Of a DNA stretch of 64,000 nt, positions 35,040 through 51,380 are shown piece by piece. Positions within the stretch are counted from its first letter, which is position 1; every line of letters begins with the position of its first letter. Source of the DNA: Climacium dendroides (taxonomy: Eukaryota; Streptophyta; Bryopsida; Hypnales; Climaciaceae); the NCBI GenBank assembly GCA_950106755.1, contig OX467084.1, forward strand, positions 1,984,001 through 2,048,000. The letters are read 5' to 3'. A program made the translations under genes and the position numbers. The notes under the pieces are model-generated. The model was not told where the DNA came from. It did not search any database and saw nothing but the letters and a program-made list of their open reading frames with translations.

Positions 35040-37060
35040 TATCTTTCACATGCACCAAATTTCATGACATTTGGAAACATGAGTCAAAAGTTATGGCCAA
35101 ATATGTTATTTTTTTTCCCAACTTGGTAGTCTAGGCAAATTAATAAAAATCATTTTTTTTAAAACAAAAATTTGAAATTGGTTTTCTAGAGTTATATGTA
35201 CATGGAAAGCTTTAATCATTCTATTTTGATCAATGAGATGAAAGTTATGAGCAATTATCTTATATTTAACTAATTTTGGACTTTTTTGCAAATTATGGAC
35301 AATTAAGGTATCGGCTGGCAACCGATACATTTGTACATTTTGAATTCAAAATGTACCCCATGTATACATTTTCATCATGTTTTGGCACATGCATATGTTA
35401 TTTATAGACTTGCCAAAGTCCATAATTAGTTAAATTTAAGTTAATTTTGTTTGCGGACAATTATAGATTCTCTACTCTAAAAATAAACTTAAAAAATCCT
35501 TTATCTTACTCAATTTTCAATATTTTTGATAGAAGTAAAATCATAGGATATAGATTGTTTATTACAACATTTCAACCATTGGGATTGGCATTTTTCAATT
35601 TCATAACTAAATTCTTAACAATTTTGAATTTTGAATCATTTTTACTTCTTTCTACTTATTACTTTTTCCTTATATGTTGTACAATTCCAAATGATGTAAA
35701 AATTTTCAAGCATGTAGTCAACTTGTTTAGAAAAAAAGAATCTAAAGAAGCACCACCATTTGGACATTTTTTCATTGAAAAGTAAGCTTATGAAGTGTAG
35801 CTACCCTATTTTTTGTGACGCCCAAAAAATGATTTATGTGGATTTGAATGCTTATATCTTGCAATCCATGCAGTGGAAATTTCTAAAATTTTTAATGCAT
35901 ATTTTCAAGTCAGCATACTACAAGATCCTACAGTTATATGTGTCAAAAAAGTTTTTTTTCAAAATTTTGGTACTTGTATTAGAAATGGCAATTTTAGAGT
36001 GTTTTTAGTGAATACATAGTCAAGGAACTTTAGGGCTTACTAAACTTATAAAAAAATGGGGGTTTCATCTCGTGTATTTGCCTCAAATAAGCAAATAATC
36101 ATGTCTTGGTCAAACTTCTTGACTAACCAGTGCACTTCTCAATAGTAGTGTAAAACAACCTTAAGACAATTGAAGATAAGTACAACTTGATAAAGAACAA
36201 GGAGTAAAATCACAATATACGTGTTGATTCTCCTGACTATCCTACGTTGTTTTTTTTATTTAATATAAGATTATATATATATATATATATATATATAATC
36301 AAATTCTAACCAAAATTGCCATTTCTATTGCAATGTGCAAAAATATTTTAGAATTTTTTTTTTGCATATCTAATCATATGATCTTGCACTAAATTGGTAT
36401 AAGGATGTGTAGAAGAAATTTCAAAAGCTTTGACCACGTGGATTGCAAGATATTTGTGTTAGAAGTAAAGAGTTTTTTTTTAAACTTACCTAGTTAGATT
36501 TTAAAACTTTGAATTTTCTCAACTTAAATTTTTTGCACCATAAATGCCAAATTAAATTTTTTTTTATATTGAAGAATTTAGTAGAAAGTTTAGAATTAAA
36601 AGAAAAAAATATTTTCATTCTTTAATAGCTTATTAAGTAGAAATAGGTGTGAGATTCAATGAAAAATTAAATCATTAATAGCTCTATGATGGAATTGAAA
36701 TACAATAATATTGAGAGTGAGATTGTTCTAACAAGAAAACGTAACCTTTTAAAACAATTTATATCAAAAAATTGTGAAAATTGCATTCAAAAACAAATTC
36801 AATAAGTTATTTTTCCACAAAGTTTTTATGATTAATTACCCACAAAACAAGAAGCTCCATAACTTTCACATCACTAATCTACATGGATGAATAAAAGCTT
36901 TTCATGTAGACAACGTAATAATGTACGAGAAAAAAGATTAAAAATTAATTTCAAATTTTTGTATTTTGTCCAGCCAAATTGCTTTGGAAGCTTAAAGTGG
37001 TATGACTTTTGCTCCTAAGCACCAATTGAAATCAAAATTATATTCTTATAAACCTAATGT
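35040..37060. repeat. Large inverted pair of the dispersed repeat (copies 2 and 3)
   Basis: Copy 2 (about 35040-36030, plus) and copy 3 (about 36310-37060, minus) face each other around an AT-rich centre. Matching pairs: 35210 GGAAAGCTTTAATCATTC with the complement of 36890; 35840 GCTTATATCTTGCAATCC with the complement of 36440; 35985 GAAATGGCAATTTT with the complement of 36315. Arms are diverged and differ in length. Each also aligns with copies 1 and 4. Confidence 0.6.
36272..36297. repeat. (AT)n microsatellite
   Basis: An uninterrupted run of AT dinucleotides at the centre of the inverted pair. Confidence 0.95.
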
Positions 37061-37366
37061 GTTTCTTTATCTTCAATAAACATTTCAAAAATCATGTCAA
37101 AAATTGAGGTCACACAAGCTTGCCCTAAAGCCTAAGTGTTCTTGAGGTGATTTTAGGTCTATAGAACTTAAAGTTGACAAATGTGAATTGGTATTTTAGA
37201 TGCAAAGTGACAAATTGTCAATTAATTAATTGGCATTCACAATGTGATTGTCAAATTTATTTTGTACTCCCTTACTTATATTTTCTTTAAAATTGCTATC
37301 ACTACAATCGATATGGGATATAAATATCATATCTTCTATCAATACCCGCGTTCATATATCATATAC

Positions 37367-37392
<26 letters not shown>
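37367..37392. repeat. (TA)n microsatellite
   Basis: A run of TA dinucleotides in AT-rich DNA. Confidence 0.95.
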
Positions 37393-37400
<8 letters not shown>

Positions 37401-38150
37401 TGTATTTGTATGTATGCAATATTCCATAAGTACCATATTTGAGATTGATTGTGGGGATTCAATCAAAAGAATTTTTTGTATAATTTAAATCAACAATATA
37501 GGAAGGGGAACTAAATTTTTTAAAGCACGTCAATGGGCTTGGATTTTTTGAGTAAAGTGGGGGTAGGCATGGGTGGTAGGTAGAAGTGGTAGGTAGTGGC
37601 AATGTATTTGCATATTGTGGTGCATAGGGAGATGCCCCAAAATAAAAAGATTATTTTAATTCCTATACAAAATTTTGTTTTAAAAAATAATATCCTTGAA
37701 ATTCCAATTCCTATTTTTGGAAATGCTTTTGCCAATCCAAACTAGTGAGTGTGATACTTTAAAAATTCATAATGTATTTATATTGTGTCCAAATAATGTA
37801 TGCCAAAGTGAGTCAAAATCCTCTTTTGCTTGCTAATAAGATCCATTAACCCTTAAATGTCAAGGGGGACGTTTGGCCTTTGATGATGAATGACAAAGAA
37901 TCTCTCTATGTAGGACAAAAGTGTAACTATTCATCCTCAAAATTTTATTTGGAAAGGCGAGATCTTCTACAATACTTGACTTCCAATTAGTGTTTTTGCA
38001 ATTATTTAAGCCAATGATTCACATGATAATGAATACTAATGATTTCCAAGGTCATCCTGTCATCCATTAAGGATTAAAAAAAAATTAAGTAATTAGTACC
38101 GGCTATCTATACCTTAACATAGGCTAATTGTTTTGTTTTGTTTGTTACGT

Positions 38151-39683
38151 TGAGATTTCCTGGACTGTGCGTCCTCCGGTCGTGTGCTTGGTACCGTCGG
38201 AAAGCTCTCGGCAAGGAGGGGTGCACCGACTTTGTTTTGTAGCGTTCAGACGTATGGTGTGAAAGTTATTGAAGTTTGAAGTTTTTATGAACTAAAAAAT
38301 TAAAACATTACTTTTACTTTTGTTTTGACTGTGCCAACGGCACAGCACACTACAGTAGTAGGTATGCATATCTTATCGCGACTTCCAAGCCCCAAGCCCG
38401 CGCGTCCACGATAGCCAGGCCCGCCCGTCGCAGTGAGTGAGCACTCTGTCTTTAGGCGACGGAATCTCTCCATCTGATAATCGATCGGTCCACGAACTCC
38501 GTCACTCCAAGCAAAAACCGAATGGCTGTCAATCGCCACATTTCGATAAAATAAAAAAATTTAACCCAAAAAAATAAAAAATGAAATCCGCAGATGCGCG
38601 CATTCATCGACGACGCGGAGGCAAGGCGATGCCGAGACTGAGATGCAGAGGCATTGAATTTTGGAGCCCTTGTTGCATTCACAAAAGCGGAAAAAGCCAG
38701 AGCCAAGGGATTGGAAGAAAGGATGGAGCCATCCATTTGGTTGTGAATGCACCCGGATAAGGCGCTGCACACTACCAACACACAATTCTCCTCAAGCTCA
38801 TCCCCCTTCACATCGCCGGGCTCTCACATAACTTCATACCCCAGCTCCTCTGCTGCTGCGAGAATTTTGCACTGCCAATCAAGTAAAGTATCTTACCCCT
38901 TACTTCTTCTTCTTCGCCTTGCTCTTGCACTGCCAAATTCGCGCTCTCGCAGAATTCGTGGGTGGTGAGTAGTCTTGGGGAGGTCGCTTGCGGGTTGCAA
39001 TTTGGGAAGGATCCAAGGTCTGTGAAGCATTCAAGGCTTGTGAGGGATTCGATCTTCCGGTTCGTGAAGGATTTCGAGCTTTCGGCTTGGAATCTGGGAT
39101 CTTGGTAGTGGGTTTGAGAAATTTTGTGACTTTGGGGGACTTTTGAGTAATTTTTGTTGTTTCTTGAGCTGAGTTTGCAAATTCTTCGAAACGTCCGGTG
39201 AAATTCTGCGAGATTTTGTGTGCGACGCGAGGAGATCTGTTGAAGGTTACTGTGATGTGAAGAATTTGTAGGAGATTCGGGTTTCATTTTGTGGCGGCAT
39301 TGGATTCCAATTTCGGTATTCCTTGTGGATGTGGGGCCCGTGTGCCGAGGACTACCGGATTTTCGGGGCAAGTCTTATCGTGGATGTGAGGAAGAGAGAG
39401 AGAGAGAGTGTGCGGCGTGGGGAGCATGTTGTCGTTGTCATTTCGGTCAAGAGTGTTGGAGAGTATAATAATGCTCTTCGATTGTATGGTTCGATCTGTG
39501 AGGTTTGCAATCGTAGTAAGTCCCGATGCAGCAATTGCGGGGCTAACGATGTGTACATTCTGATCCGGATGGGTTCTCTGTGTTGCAGACTCTGATGGTG
39601 GGGCGATGAGGGTGAATTTGTAGTGCATAGTCAATTGTGAAGAACTCAGTGAGCTTCCACCGCGTTAGTTTTCGTCGCCCAAC
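38151..39683 (+). promoter_or_regulatory. Promoter and 5' untranslated region of the glycolate oxidase gene, with leader intron
   Basis: Base composition rises sharply at about 38150 and stays balanced up to the coding start at 39684. A good donor (GGTG|GTGAGTAG, intron from 38965) and acceptor (GTTGCAG|ACTCTG, intron to 39588) suggest a 624-bp leader intron with a non-coding first exon ending at 38964. A GA run lies at 39392-39408. I cannot place the transcription start or a TATA box. Minus-strand frames at 38300-39370 are most likely shadows of this GC-richer leader. Confidence 0.5.
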
Positions 39684-43066
<3,383 letters not shown>

Positions 43067-45189
43067 AACACCAACTTACTCCAACTTGTACAATCGATCG
43101 ATCCCGGGGCCGTTCAATGCGTGTTTGCAACGAGGTCTAGACTTCCTGTGTGTTCTAACTCAGTCTGAAACCAAAGCTCCCATGTCGCTGTAATTTCTTT
43201 TCTTTCCAGTACTAGGCCTCCCAGGCAGGTCGTCGTTCTTGGTAGCTGCACAACAAGAGTTAGCCCTCTTGGTGTACTTCAGCAATTATTGATCAAATGC
43301 ATATATTAACTTGTCAGTGCGACTGTCTTGAGTGTCTTAAACGTCTTTCAAGAGAGCATTTCAATTGTCCGTCTTGGGTGCATGTGCATTTTTCGTTTCT
43401 GCAGAAAGGAACTCGTGTGAAAAAACATTTGCAACTTGTGTGAGATGAATGAATAATCCTACGCTGTCGATGCTTGTTAAACGTACGCTCTTGGACTTCA
43501 GGATGCTGGCGTGTCTTTGCTCCTTCACTTGTAAAGGAAAGCACACAGAATTGCAAATTGTGTCACTATACTCACCCCCGCTCCTTACTTTAGAACCTTA
43601 ATCTAGGAGAGTCGTATGAGATTTGTGTTATGCGACTTGTGCTATGAGATTTGTTCGAGATGGAGAAGAGGAGAATGACAACAATAGATTTGGGTTCAGA
43701 ATTGAAAGATGGGGTATGAGGGGTCATAATTAGGTGTACTTATCTTCAGAATTTGGTAAAAGTGTGCCTTCACTACGTTTTCTTACCTCAGGGATTTGGT
43801 GGAGACGTGTCTTGACTGTGTGATGTTGGTGTATCTTATCCAATTTACTTGGTTGTTGGGTTTTCAGTGTAGCAACTTCAAAATATTTTGCGTGTTGCTT
43901 TTTTCAAGCCGCAGCCTTTTGACTTGCTTAGTAAGGTTATGGATGATGCAGTATTTTTTTTAAATATATTTTTGGATACAGTATTTGTACGAGATGATGT
44001 TGAACTCTAATTCTTATCTTCATCCCCATTCCGTTGCATTTTATTCCAGTCCTCTGACCTGGTACGGCAATGCAAACCACTGTCTCTGACTCTGCCTCCA
44101 GTGCTCAACGTATTGGAGGTCAATTGACCACATGGGATGTCTCCCACTCATTGAGAGAGGATATGGATTAAAAAATAGTATTTTTAGTATTCAAATTCAA
44201 AAGGTGAAATAATGATTGTTGAAGTTAAAAAAAAATTATCATTACAAAAATATTGGAAAAACATTATACAATATTTTTTTTTTCTTCTTCCCATTATATT
44301 TGTGTATGTGCAATGGATGAGTCGATTGAAGATAAGGTAGCCTGTCCATATTGTGGCTATACTCTAAGAATTGTCCCTATTATAATATCATGCATTGTTA
44401 CTATGGGAATGAAAAAAATTTCAATGATGAATTAGTGCTAGTTTGGGATTATTGTTGCAAAAAACTATCCAATGATGAATTGGTGCCAATTTGGGATTAT
44501 TGTTGTACAGTTTTATGAGTGGATAGGGACTAAGTTTGATTTGAAAGTAGACAAGGTTTCAATGTAAATAATGTGCAATTATGAGTGGTGGAATACTTTG
44601 TGCCATCCTAAGCAATTATATGCACCATGTTATTCAAGTTTAAGGTTTGCACACAATCATTTTTGGACTCCATTTGTACCATTGATGGGCAATTGTTTGA
44701 CATTTAATGAAAGTACCTATGGCCTTCAATAGCACCCTTTTACTACAAGATTTAGAAAATCATATCTAATTAAGTTTAAGTCTAAAAATTACAAATCTTT
44801 TCTACTTTCCTTGAAAATTTGTTAGATAATGCTTTGATCCACATAGAAGAGATTTTAAGCCAACATGCTCTTAAATGGGCAATTTTTGGACCTCCTACCT
44901 TACATGTTTGTATGGTTGAATAGGTCTTCATCAACCTAAATCATCTTGAAACTTAATATTAATCAATGGTCTTATTTCAATAATTCCAATTTTTGTTGCA
45001 TAGTCTATCTTACCTACTACCGAGTGCATCATTTGTAAGATACCACCGAGACCCTCATGCATCATATAGTAGTACACCATCGAGGCTTAAATGTTTATAT
45101 GTATATAGGACGGGAGATGGAGTGTATAAATACACGATATTGTCAAACCTACTCTTCATTTTTTTCACTTTTTGATTTCGATTTGCTCT
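43067..45189. other. 3' flank of GOX and intergenic stretch
   Basis: 43067-43560 is likely 3' untranslated sequence and terminator region, of mixed composition. 43615-43660 has a small direct repeat of TATGAGATTTGT. At 44422-44507 a 36-bp unit (CAATGATGAATT.GTGC then TTTGGGATTATTGTTG) occurs twice, period 50 bp. The plus-strand frame just upstream has an ACPYCGY motif that looks like half a zinc knuckle; this could be a transposon relic but is too little to name. Confidence 0.35.
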
Positions 45190-46922
45190 ATGGATGCGGC
45201 ACATGCCAATCAGAGTCCTAAGAAAATTGCTTCTCTACCCAAAGGTGACGACCTTCCTTTCCTTTTCTTTCCCACTTCCCAACCCACCCCTCACTTCTTG
45301 ATTGTTTTGAATTCATTTTTAAATGAGAAATCGTTTGAATGCTTCATGAATATCGAGTATCACAATTGAATATCTTTAATTTGTTCTTCTTCTAAAATTG
45401 TTTGTAATTTTTTTTAAAACAACTTCAAAAATGAAGTTGAATCGTTCATGTTTTTAATTTAACTAAGCTCTTTTGCCAAGCAGGCGCCATGATGAAAATC
45501 ATGAAAGAGAGATTGCCACCCAATGTGTTGATTGCTAAAGATGTCCAAGTTATTTTGGAAGAATGTTGCACTGGTGAGTTATAATATAATGAGACCATTT
45601 GCATGCAATCTGTTGATTTGTATTTTCAGTGTACATAGACTAGCTTGGTTAACACTACTAGAAAATTTTGTTTTTCTGTTGTTTTGGTCGCGTTGATCCG
45701 GTCAAAATCTAACAGAAATCTGTTGAAATCAACAGATTTCTGTTAGATTTTGACCGGATCAACGCGACCAAAACAACAGAAAAACAAAATTTTCTAGTAG
45801 TGGTTTGTCTCAAGCGATTCAATTACAATTTCATCTTTTGATTTCAATTTGCAAAGCCACTTGAGCTATTGAATGTTGTTGTTCTAACTTGTGATTCAAA
45901 GATATTAAGAGTTTTTTTTGTTATTTTGGGATCTCTCTTGCATCATGTATCGATCTTATTTCACCAATTGTGACTTTTAGTAAGTTACTTCTGAATGCAG
46001 AGTTTGTCAACATGTTGACATCTGAATCCAATGAGATTTCCAAGGGATTCATCACTCCAACACATGTTTTGAAAGCACTTGAGGTATTTCACTTCAGATT
46101 GAATTCAGGATTTCAATCGAAGCATTCAATATTGACAGTGCTAAACTAAAATGCTAACATTACAACTCCTCCATGAAATGAAGTTCTACACAATTATCAT
46201 ATAAAAGCTTTCAGTTAAATAGAATACAATCATGCATGATTTTCTTAGTGTTTGTACGTTATGTTACATTACAAGTTTGAGAATGATTTGAGATATTTTA
46301 AACTTTTATTAGTGCATTCCTTGCAACATTTTAAGAAAAATACATTGGAAATTTATGCAGACTCTCGGTTTTGAAGAGTATATTGACGAAATTCAAGCTA
46401 CTTACAATCAACACAAGATTGAAATGAAGGTATATTACATATTGGTTTTATGTCATGTCCCATTGCTTTGCAAAAGAACGAAAGCTTGATTTGCACTTCG
46501 GTTAGAAATGGCACTTAGCAAGAATATAAGATATTAAATTTAAGTATAAATTGGTAGACTTAGTTCACATTGTTTAATGGCATTGCTATATTTTAAGTAA
46601 CTAATGTAATACCTATATATATTTAGGAACTTTCCACCCTTTTAAATTTTAAATTTTTTTGCAGGACATTAAAGAAAGAAAGAAGATAAAAGAATTGGCA
46701 AAAAGAGGAGAGGGGGTAAGTGAAGAAGAGGCTATAGCTGCTCAACAAACATTGTTTGCAGAAGCTCGTGCACGCATGAAGAGTGGTAGAGACTTGGAGC
46801 TTGCTATACAAGCCACTGACGATGATGATGAAGAGAAAGGCATGAAGAGTGGTAGAGACTTGGAGCTTGCTATACAAGCTACCGACGATGATGATGAAGA
46901 GGAAGCCATCAACGATGATTAG
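45190..46922 (+). CDS. Dr1 / NC2-beta-like histone-fold transcription repressor
   Basis: NC2-beta pairs with NC2-alpha (DRAP1) through histone folds and binds TBP on DNA, blocking TFIIA/TFIIB entry. Five exons: 45190-45244, 45484-45573, 46001-46083, 46361-46429, 46665-46922. All are GT-AG, 555 nt, 184 aa. The histone fold spans residues about 18-97: MKIMKERLPPNVLIAKDVQV, ECCTEFVNMLTSESNEISKG, ITPTHVLKALETLGFEEYID. The family tail EEEAIAAQQTLFAEARARM is at 119-137. Odd points: loop 2 after SESNE is about 4 residues shorter than in typical plant Dr1; the C terminus has a 22-residue unit (MKSGRDLELAIQATDDDDEE plus KG, then MKSGRDLELAIQATDDDDEE again) from a 66-bp tandem duplication; and codon use is AT-rich, unlike GOX and NOP53. 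It may be a diverged paralogue. The reading frame is open throughout. Confidence 0.88.
45653..45802. mobile_element. Perfect 150-bp palindromic CACTA-like MITE in intron 2 of the Dr1-like gene
   Basis: Two 74-bp arms are exact reverse complements around a 2-base loop (AA). The ends read CACTACTAGAAAA, as in CACTA transposons, and closely resemble the left end of the 12.6-16.4 kb element. The flanking three bases differ (TAA and GTT), so no target duplication is visible. It lies 79 bp after the donor of intron 2 and about 200 bp before its acceptor. Confidence 0.92.
46776..46901 (+). repeat. 66-bp tandem duplication in the last Dr1-like exon
   Basis: Copy 1 is 46776-46841 and copy 2 is 46842-46901. 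Over 60 bp they differ only at isolated positions (for example GCCACTGAC against GCTACCGAC), so the duplication is recent. It is in frame and doubles an acidic DDDDEE tail. Confidence 0.93.
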
Positions 46923-47945
46923 AATTCTTGATCCTAGAGTGGATTTGCATCTCCCACACCTCATTAGATTGGAAATTTGAGTTTATGCACGTATAATTAG
47001 TTTGAAAAAGTACAATTTATATTCCATGAAGTTATGAAATATATTTACTTCCATAACACAAATATGAAAAATAAGATAGAATTTGGAATAAGATTTACAG
47101 GATAATTATATTCTATTCTATTAAGTTCCAATAATTTGATTTTTCCACCCAATTGTGCCAAAAAAATGATTATTATATTGAAAAATATCAAAACTTTACT
47201 AATCTATTGTATAGATGCTAAATTTATCTTGATAGTTGTAACTTGACTTGAAAGTCACATTGTTATATGAGCCTCAACAAGAATCAACAATGGTAATTTC
47301 CAACGTGGTACTATAGTACCTTATGCTAAATAAGCAAGTAGAGCTATACATAAAGACAATATTTTGAATGCCATAGCAAAATTAATGCAATTATGCTTAA
47401 AGAGTATAATTAGAGCAATTTGGTAAATGAAATGTGTATTAGTGCAAAAAAACAAATATTTTGCTCTCTTTGAATAGTCATGTATATAGTAGAATCAATA
47501 AAAAGGGAAGTTGATAACACTTTTTGTCATGTTAAACTTGTACAAGGTGGGCCATGCATATATTTTTCATTCAAGCATACCACAAGTTCAAGATTCTACC
47601 TAATAGTTTGGATATAAAAAAATAAAATGATTACTTGAATTTTTTCACATCATTCTTCAATTCTACATTCATCTTGAGAACCAATTTCAAATTAATTGAA
47701 ATTTTATTGATATATTTATCATTTTATTTTCATTTATTTTCAAAATAATACAATAATGATAGATATGTATAAAATTGGAAAGGATTGTCTATGAAGAGAG
47801 ACAATGCATACTTAGTCTTATGTAATGAATTACAAGATTGAGATTCAAATATCATTTAAAAACGAGTTTAAAAAACATAAAATGACATTTGACCATGTAG
47901 CAATGGAATTAATCTTTAAGAGGTTAATAATGCAGTGAGTTATTG

Positions 47946-49674
47946 CACTACAACAAAAGTGGGACTATTGTATCTTTTAAAAAGACCTTAACATCTTGAT
48001 TAAAAAAAAAACTTCAAAATAGAACTCAAATATCTAAGATTTTTTGAATTTACAATGGAATTTCACACATATCAATGATTGAATTTCACATTTGTAATGG
48101 TCATTATTAATTGAACTGAAGTATCCATTATCATTATTGATGTAGATAATTAGTATGTAATTAGTGACATTTATCACTTGCTACTTGGCTTAGTTAGGCA
48201 TTGCAAATAAAAAATATTGCATGATCTAATCCAAGTAGGTTATGATGCATCTAAAATAATATTCTCTACAGCAATTCACATCAATGCCAAGTAAACTTGA
48301 TGAATAATTAGAGTATTCAAAGTATTTTTGTGTGATGATTATTAGTATTTGCTTATGAGAAATAAAATGAACCATACTAAATAACCATTTTGGTGTACTA
48401 ACCAAAGGCAAGACAATTGATTCTCTTAGTCAAGAACCATGACTATGGGCTAATTTTTTTTATATGTAGGATATTTTAAATAGTATCAAATAAAAATATA
48501 TTAGAAAAAGGAGATGAGTATTTTATTAAGTTTCTAGAAATAGAATCTTTGATAATTATTTCTTTTTTTCTCTCTTTGTTTGTCTTTTTTTTCATTTTCA
48601 ATGCCTACTAGAATTTCAACAACTTAAGTTGCAATAGAAGGGGGAGGAAGAAACTTGTAACAAACTAGTCAAGTTGGCCTATTTTCCTAAAAGTTGCTAG
48701 GGCTTTAATGCTCTCCACACCTCTAGTAATATCCAATTAAAGGTTTAAATTAACTATTGAAGTTATGGTTCAAAGTAATGTTATTAAATTTTTTATGCTT
48801 TGACAAATGTAGCCTTATAAAGTATATATAGGGTACATTAATATTGAAGGATTTGGGGTTCTATTTCGGTATCCAATGACATCGGTAATGAAAATTTTTA
48901 CATGGATATTACTACCCCAAAAGAGTATTTAACATTTTAAGCTCAAAGAAAAAATTGTGTAAATAATACAAATATTCAACCTATAATTAGTTTAGAAAGA
49001 AATATCCCTAAATCTTAAAATTTTAATAAAAATAGAACAAATTGAAGGTTTTTAAACAACCATGAATTCAACGAATAAAATTAAAAATTTGGAATTTTTT
49101 CAAAGTAATTTATTAAGAGGTTTGCATAGAGATGGAAATTGAAATAATCATATTGGACTAGCATGAAACAAACTCATATTTGGTAAACATGGCAATTAGA
49201 AATTATTTTAAACTTCACATATAAAAATTTAATATAAAATTTGCTTAGCTAAGGTGTTGAAAATAGGTTTTATATCATTGTAGTTGAATTTCAAACACAT
49301 AAGCTTTTTTTTTGAGTTTTTGAGTTTTCATTGATACACTATGGATACCCTTACCATTAGCACCCTTTGTAGTACTTCTCAAGTTAATTTCTTATCATTT
49401 TTGTGCAATAAGTTTAAGAATGCATTTATTTTCCAATTGATAAAATGGCTAAACATAGCTTAGTGAATTCAATATGAACATGTTGAAATGTTCATGTGTA
49501 GTGTTGAAATGTTATATTGGTGCTGTGTTGAAAATAGGTGTATTATTTTAAAAAAAACTTTACTCTCTAATGCTAATCTTCCTATAACATTCTTAATATT
49601 AGCAATAAATTTAATACAATACCAATTTATAAATAAAATTAGGCCTAAAACAACTCTTCACTCTAGTTGTAGTG
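47946..49674. mobile_element. Possible CACTA element, 1.7 kb
   Basis: The left end is CACTACAACAAAAGTG and the right end, on the minus strand, is CACTACAACTAGAGTG: 14 of 16 bases agree. The flanks (TTG and CAT) do not match, so the target duplication is missing or lost. There is no coding content. It may also be two unrelated ends. Confidence 0.4.
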
Positions 49675-50569
49675 CATCTTATATTTGTCAATATAAAAAT
49701 ACATATATCACAAAATATCACTTGGCTCAAAGACATCATTCAAATTTGTATTGTTGGTAGTTTTGTTTTGATTTCAAGCTTTTTTAGCCTATAAAAATAC
49801 TTGCCTTTTCCAAAAACACAAAAATTGTATATATACAAGTTATGATATAAAGTCATAAACATGTTAAAGAGTGAAAATTCATCATTGCACTAATTATTTT
49901 TTCTATAAATTTCAAGTATCTTAAAAAAATAATTAGATCTCCATTGTCGTCTCTTTGCTACCAATGACACCTATCAAAGATTGAAGGTTTTGGCGCTTTG
50001 TTTCCTACTTGGGAGACCTTAACCACAAAAATTTGACCCTCATAAGAATGTGGGAACTTGGAAAGAGTGGTCTTTAGATTAGATCATCTTCATGTGAAAA
50101 ACAAGCATATAGTGAAAAAATGTGCAATAAAGCACAAAGTAAAAGCCACATTGGTCAAGAAGGTGAGTTGATTATATGTGCCAAATGGTAAAGTGGCCTC
50201 CATTGGAAGTAAGCATTTTTGAAGGTTAAATTTTGTTCTGTCAACCAAACTCTGGCATACAATAGTTTTTCCAAATTTTAAACAAAAGCATTCAAAAGAC
50301 AATTATTGCAAAAGTCAAAATAAGATTCTTTCAATTTTCTATTTGAATGCAAGTCCATCTCAATAAATTTATTCTTAATAAATTCACTATTTTTATGTTT
50401 TATTAGGTGAATGGATGTTTGTTCAAAAGCCTTTGATTCATTATATTTTGATTAATTCCATACCTCCAAAGTCCCATGTGTCTCCTTAGGGAACTATTGA
50501 AAGTCCTTTGGGGTTCCAATGATTTCAATTTTTGTAATGATTTTTTGAAAAATCTTAAGATAGAAAAAT

Positions 50570-51380
50570 ATATTTATTTAGTTTTTAGAAAGTATAATTT
50601 TGATCATTTTTGTTAATTTTTATTTAAATTGATGCTTAAGTATTGAAGTTATGCCAAATGAAAATAAAATAATCAAACTATAGTAGCAAATTTTTTTCTT
50701 AAATAATTTTAGGAAAATGCTTATGGATTACATTATTGTCTATACGTAAAAAGATTGATTCATTTCATTTGGATTGTGTTGTGAATGGTCTAAAGCATCT
50801 TGTTTTATAGGCAATTGTAGCATCTTTTTGGAGAAATAATGTTTTGGATCCAATTTTTTACTCAATTTTTCATGATTTTTCAAGAATTTTTTTGAAGAAG
50901 GTTTAGTTTGTTTGTTAAAAAAATCATACCATTTGAATTAGTGTGCTTCATGTCCATCTTCAAATTTAGAACTATTATCAATTTAATTTTTCCTTCAATC
51001 TAGTATTTGCTTCTACTTAACAATGTTTTGAAGAATGAAAACCAATTTTTTTTTTTGAATTTGAAAAAGAAATTCTTAGCCCAATTTTTCAACATAATTT
51101 TTAAAAATTCAAGATCTTAAGAATAGAAGTTTTAAGTTGAGAGGATTAAAAGTCTTATACAATAATCTAATGTTTTCTTCACTTTAAATGCAAATATCTT
51201 CCAATCCACCATAAAAAACTTTTTTAGATTTCTTCCACACATTTTCATAAGAGCCTAGTGGAGAATCCTAGGGTTTGATATTCAAAAGATCAATTGAATA
51301 GAAATTTTTCACTTTGCATTGGAAAGACAATTTTGAGTGAATTTAAAAAAAAATAGCCTTGGGATTGTAGGGATTAAAGA
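50570..51380 (+). repeat. Dispersed repeat family, copy 4
   Basis: Diverged from the copies at 32-37 kb but with the same order of landmarks: AGAAAGTATAATTTTGATC, AAATTGATGCTTAAG, GATTCATTTCATTTGGATTG, CTTGTTTTATAG, AAATGCAAATATCTTCCAAT, then a terminal TTGGGATTGTAGGGATTAA. Confidence 0.5.

Larger units (their letters stand above)
31781..38150. other. Gene-free AT-rich block with dispersed repeats
   Basis: No convincing gene over more than 6 kb; the listed open frames (for example 33943-33560 on the minus strand) have the composition of random AT-rich DNA. It contains copies of the dispersed repeat described separately at 32440, 35040 and 36310, tandem words at 34650, AT microsatellites at 36272 and 37367, and the word GTCTAGATGTC several times between 33555 and 34580. 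Confidence 0.4.

Noticed and set aside
38300..39634. Several minus-strand ORFs (up to 187 codons) over the GOX leader
   Set aside because: They overlap the GC-richer leader and leader intron of GOX, have odd composition (Ser/Arg/Pro/His-rich), no domain and no splice pattern; most likely shadows.
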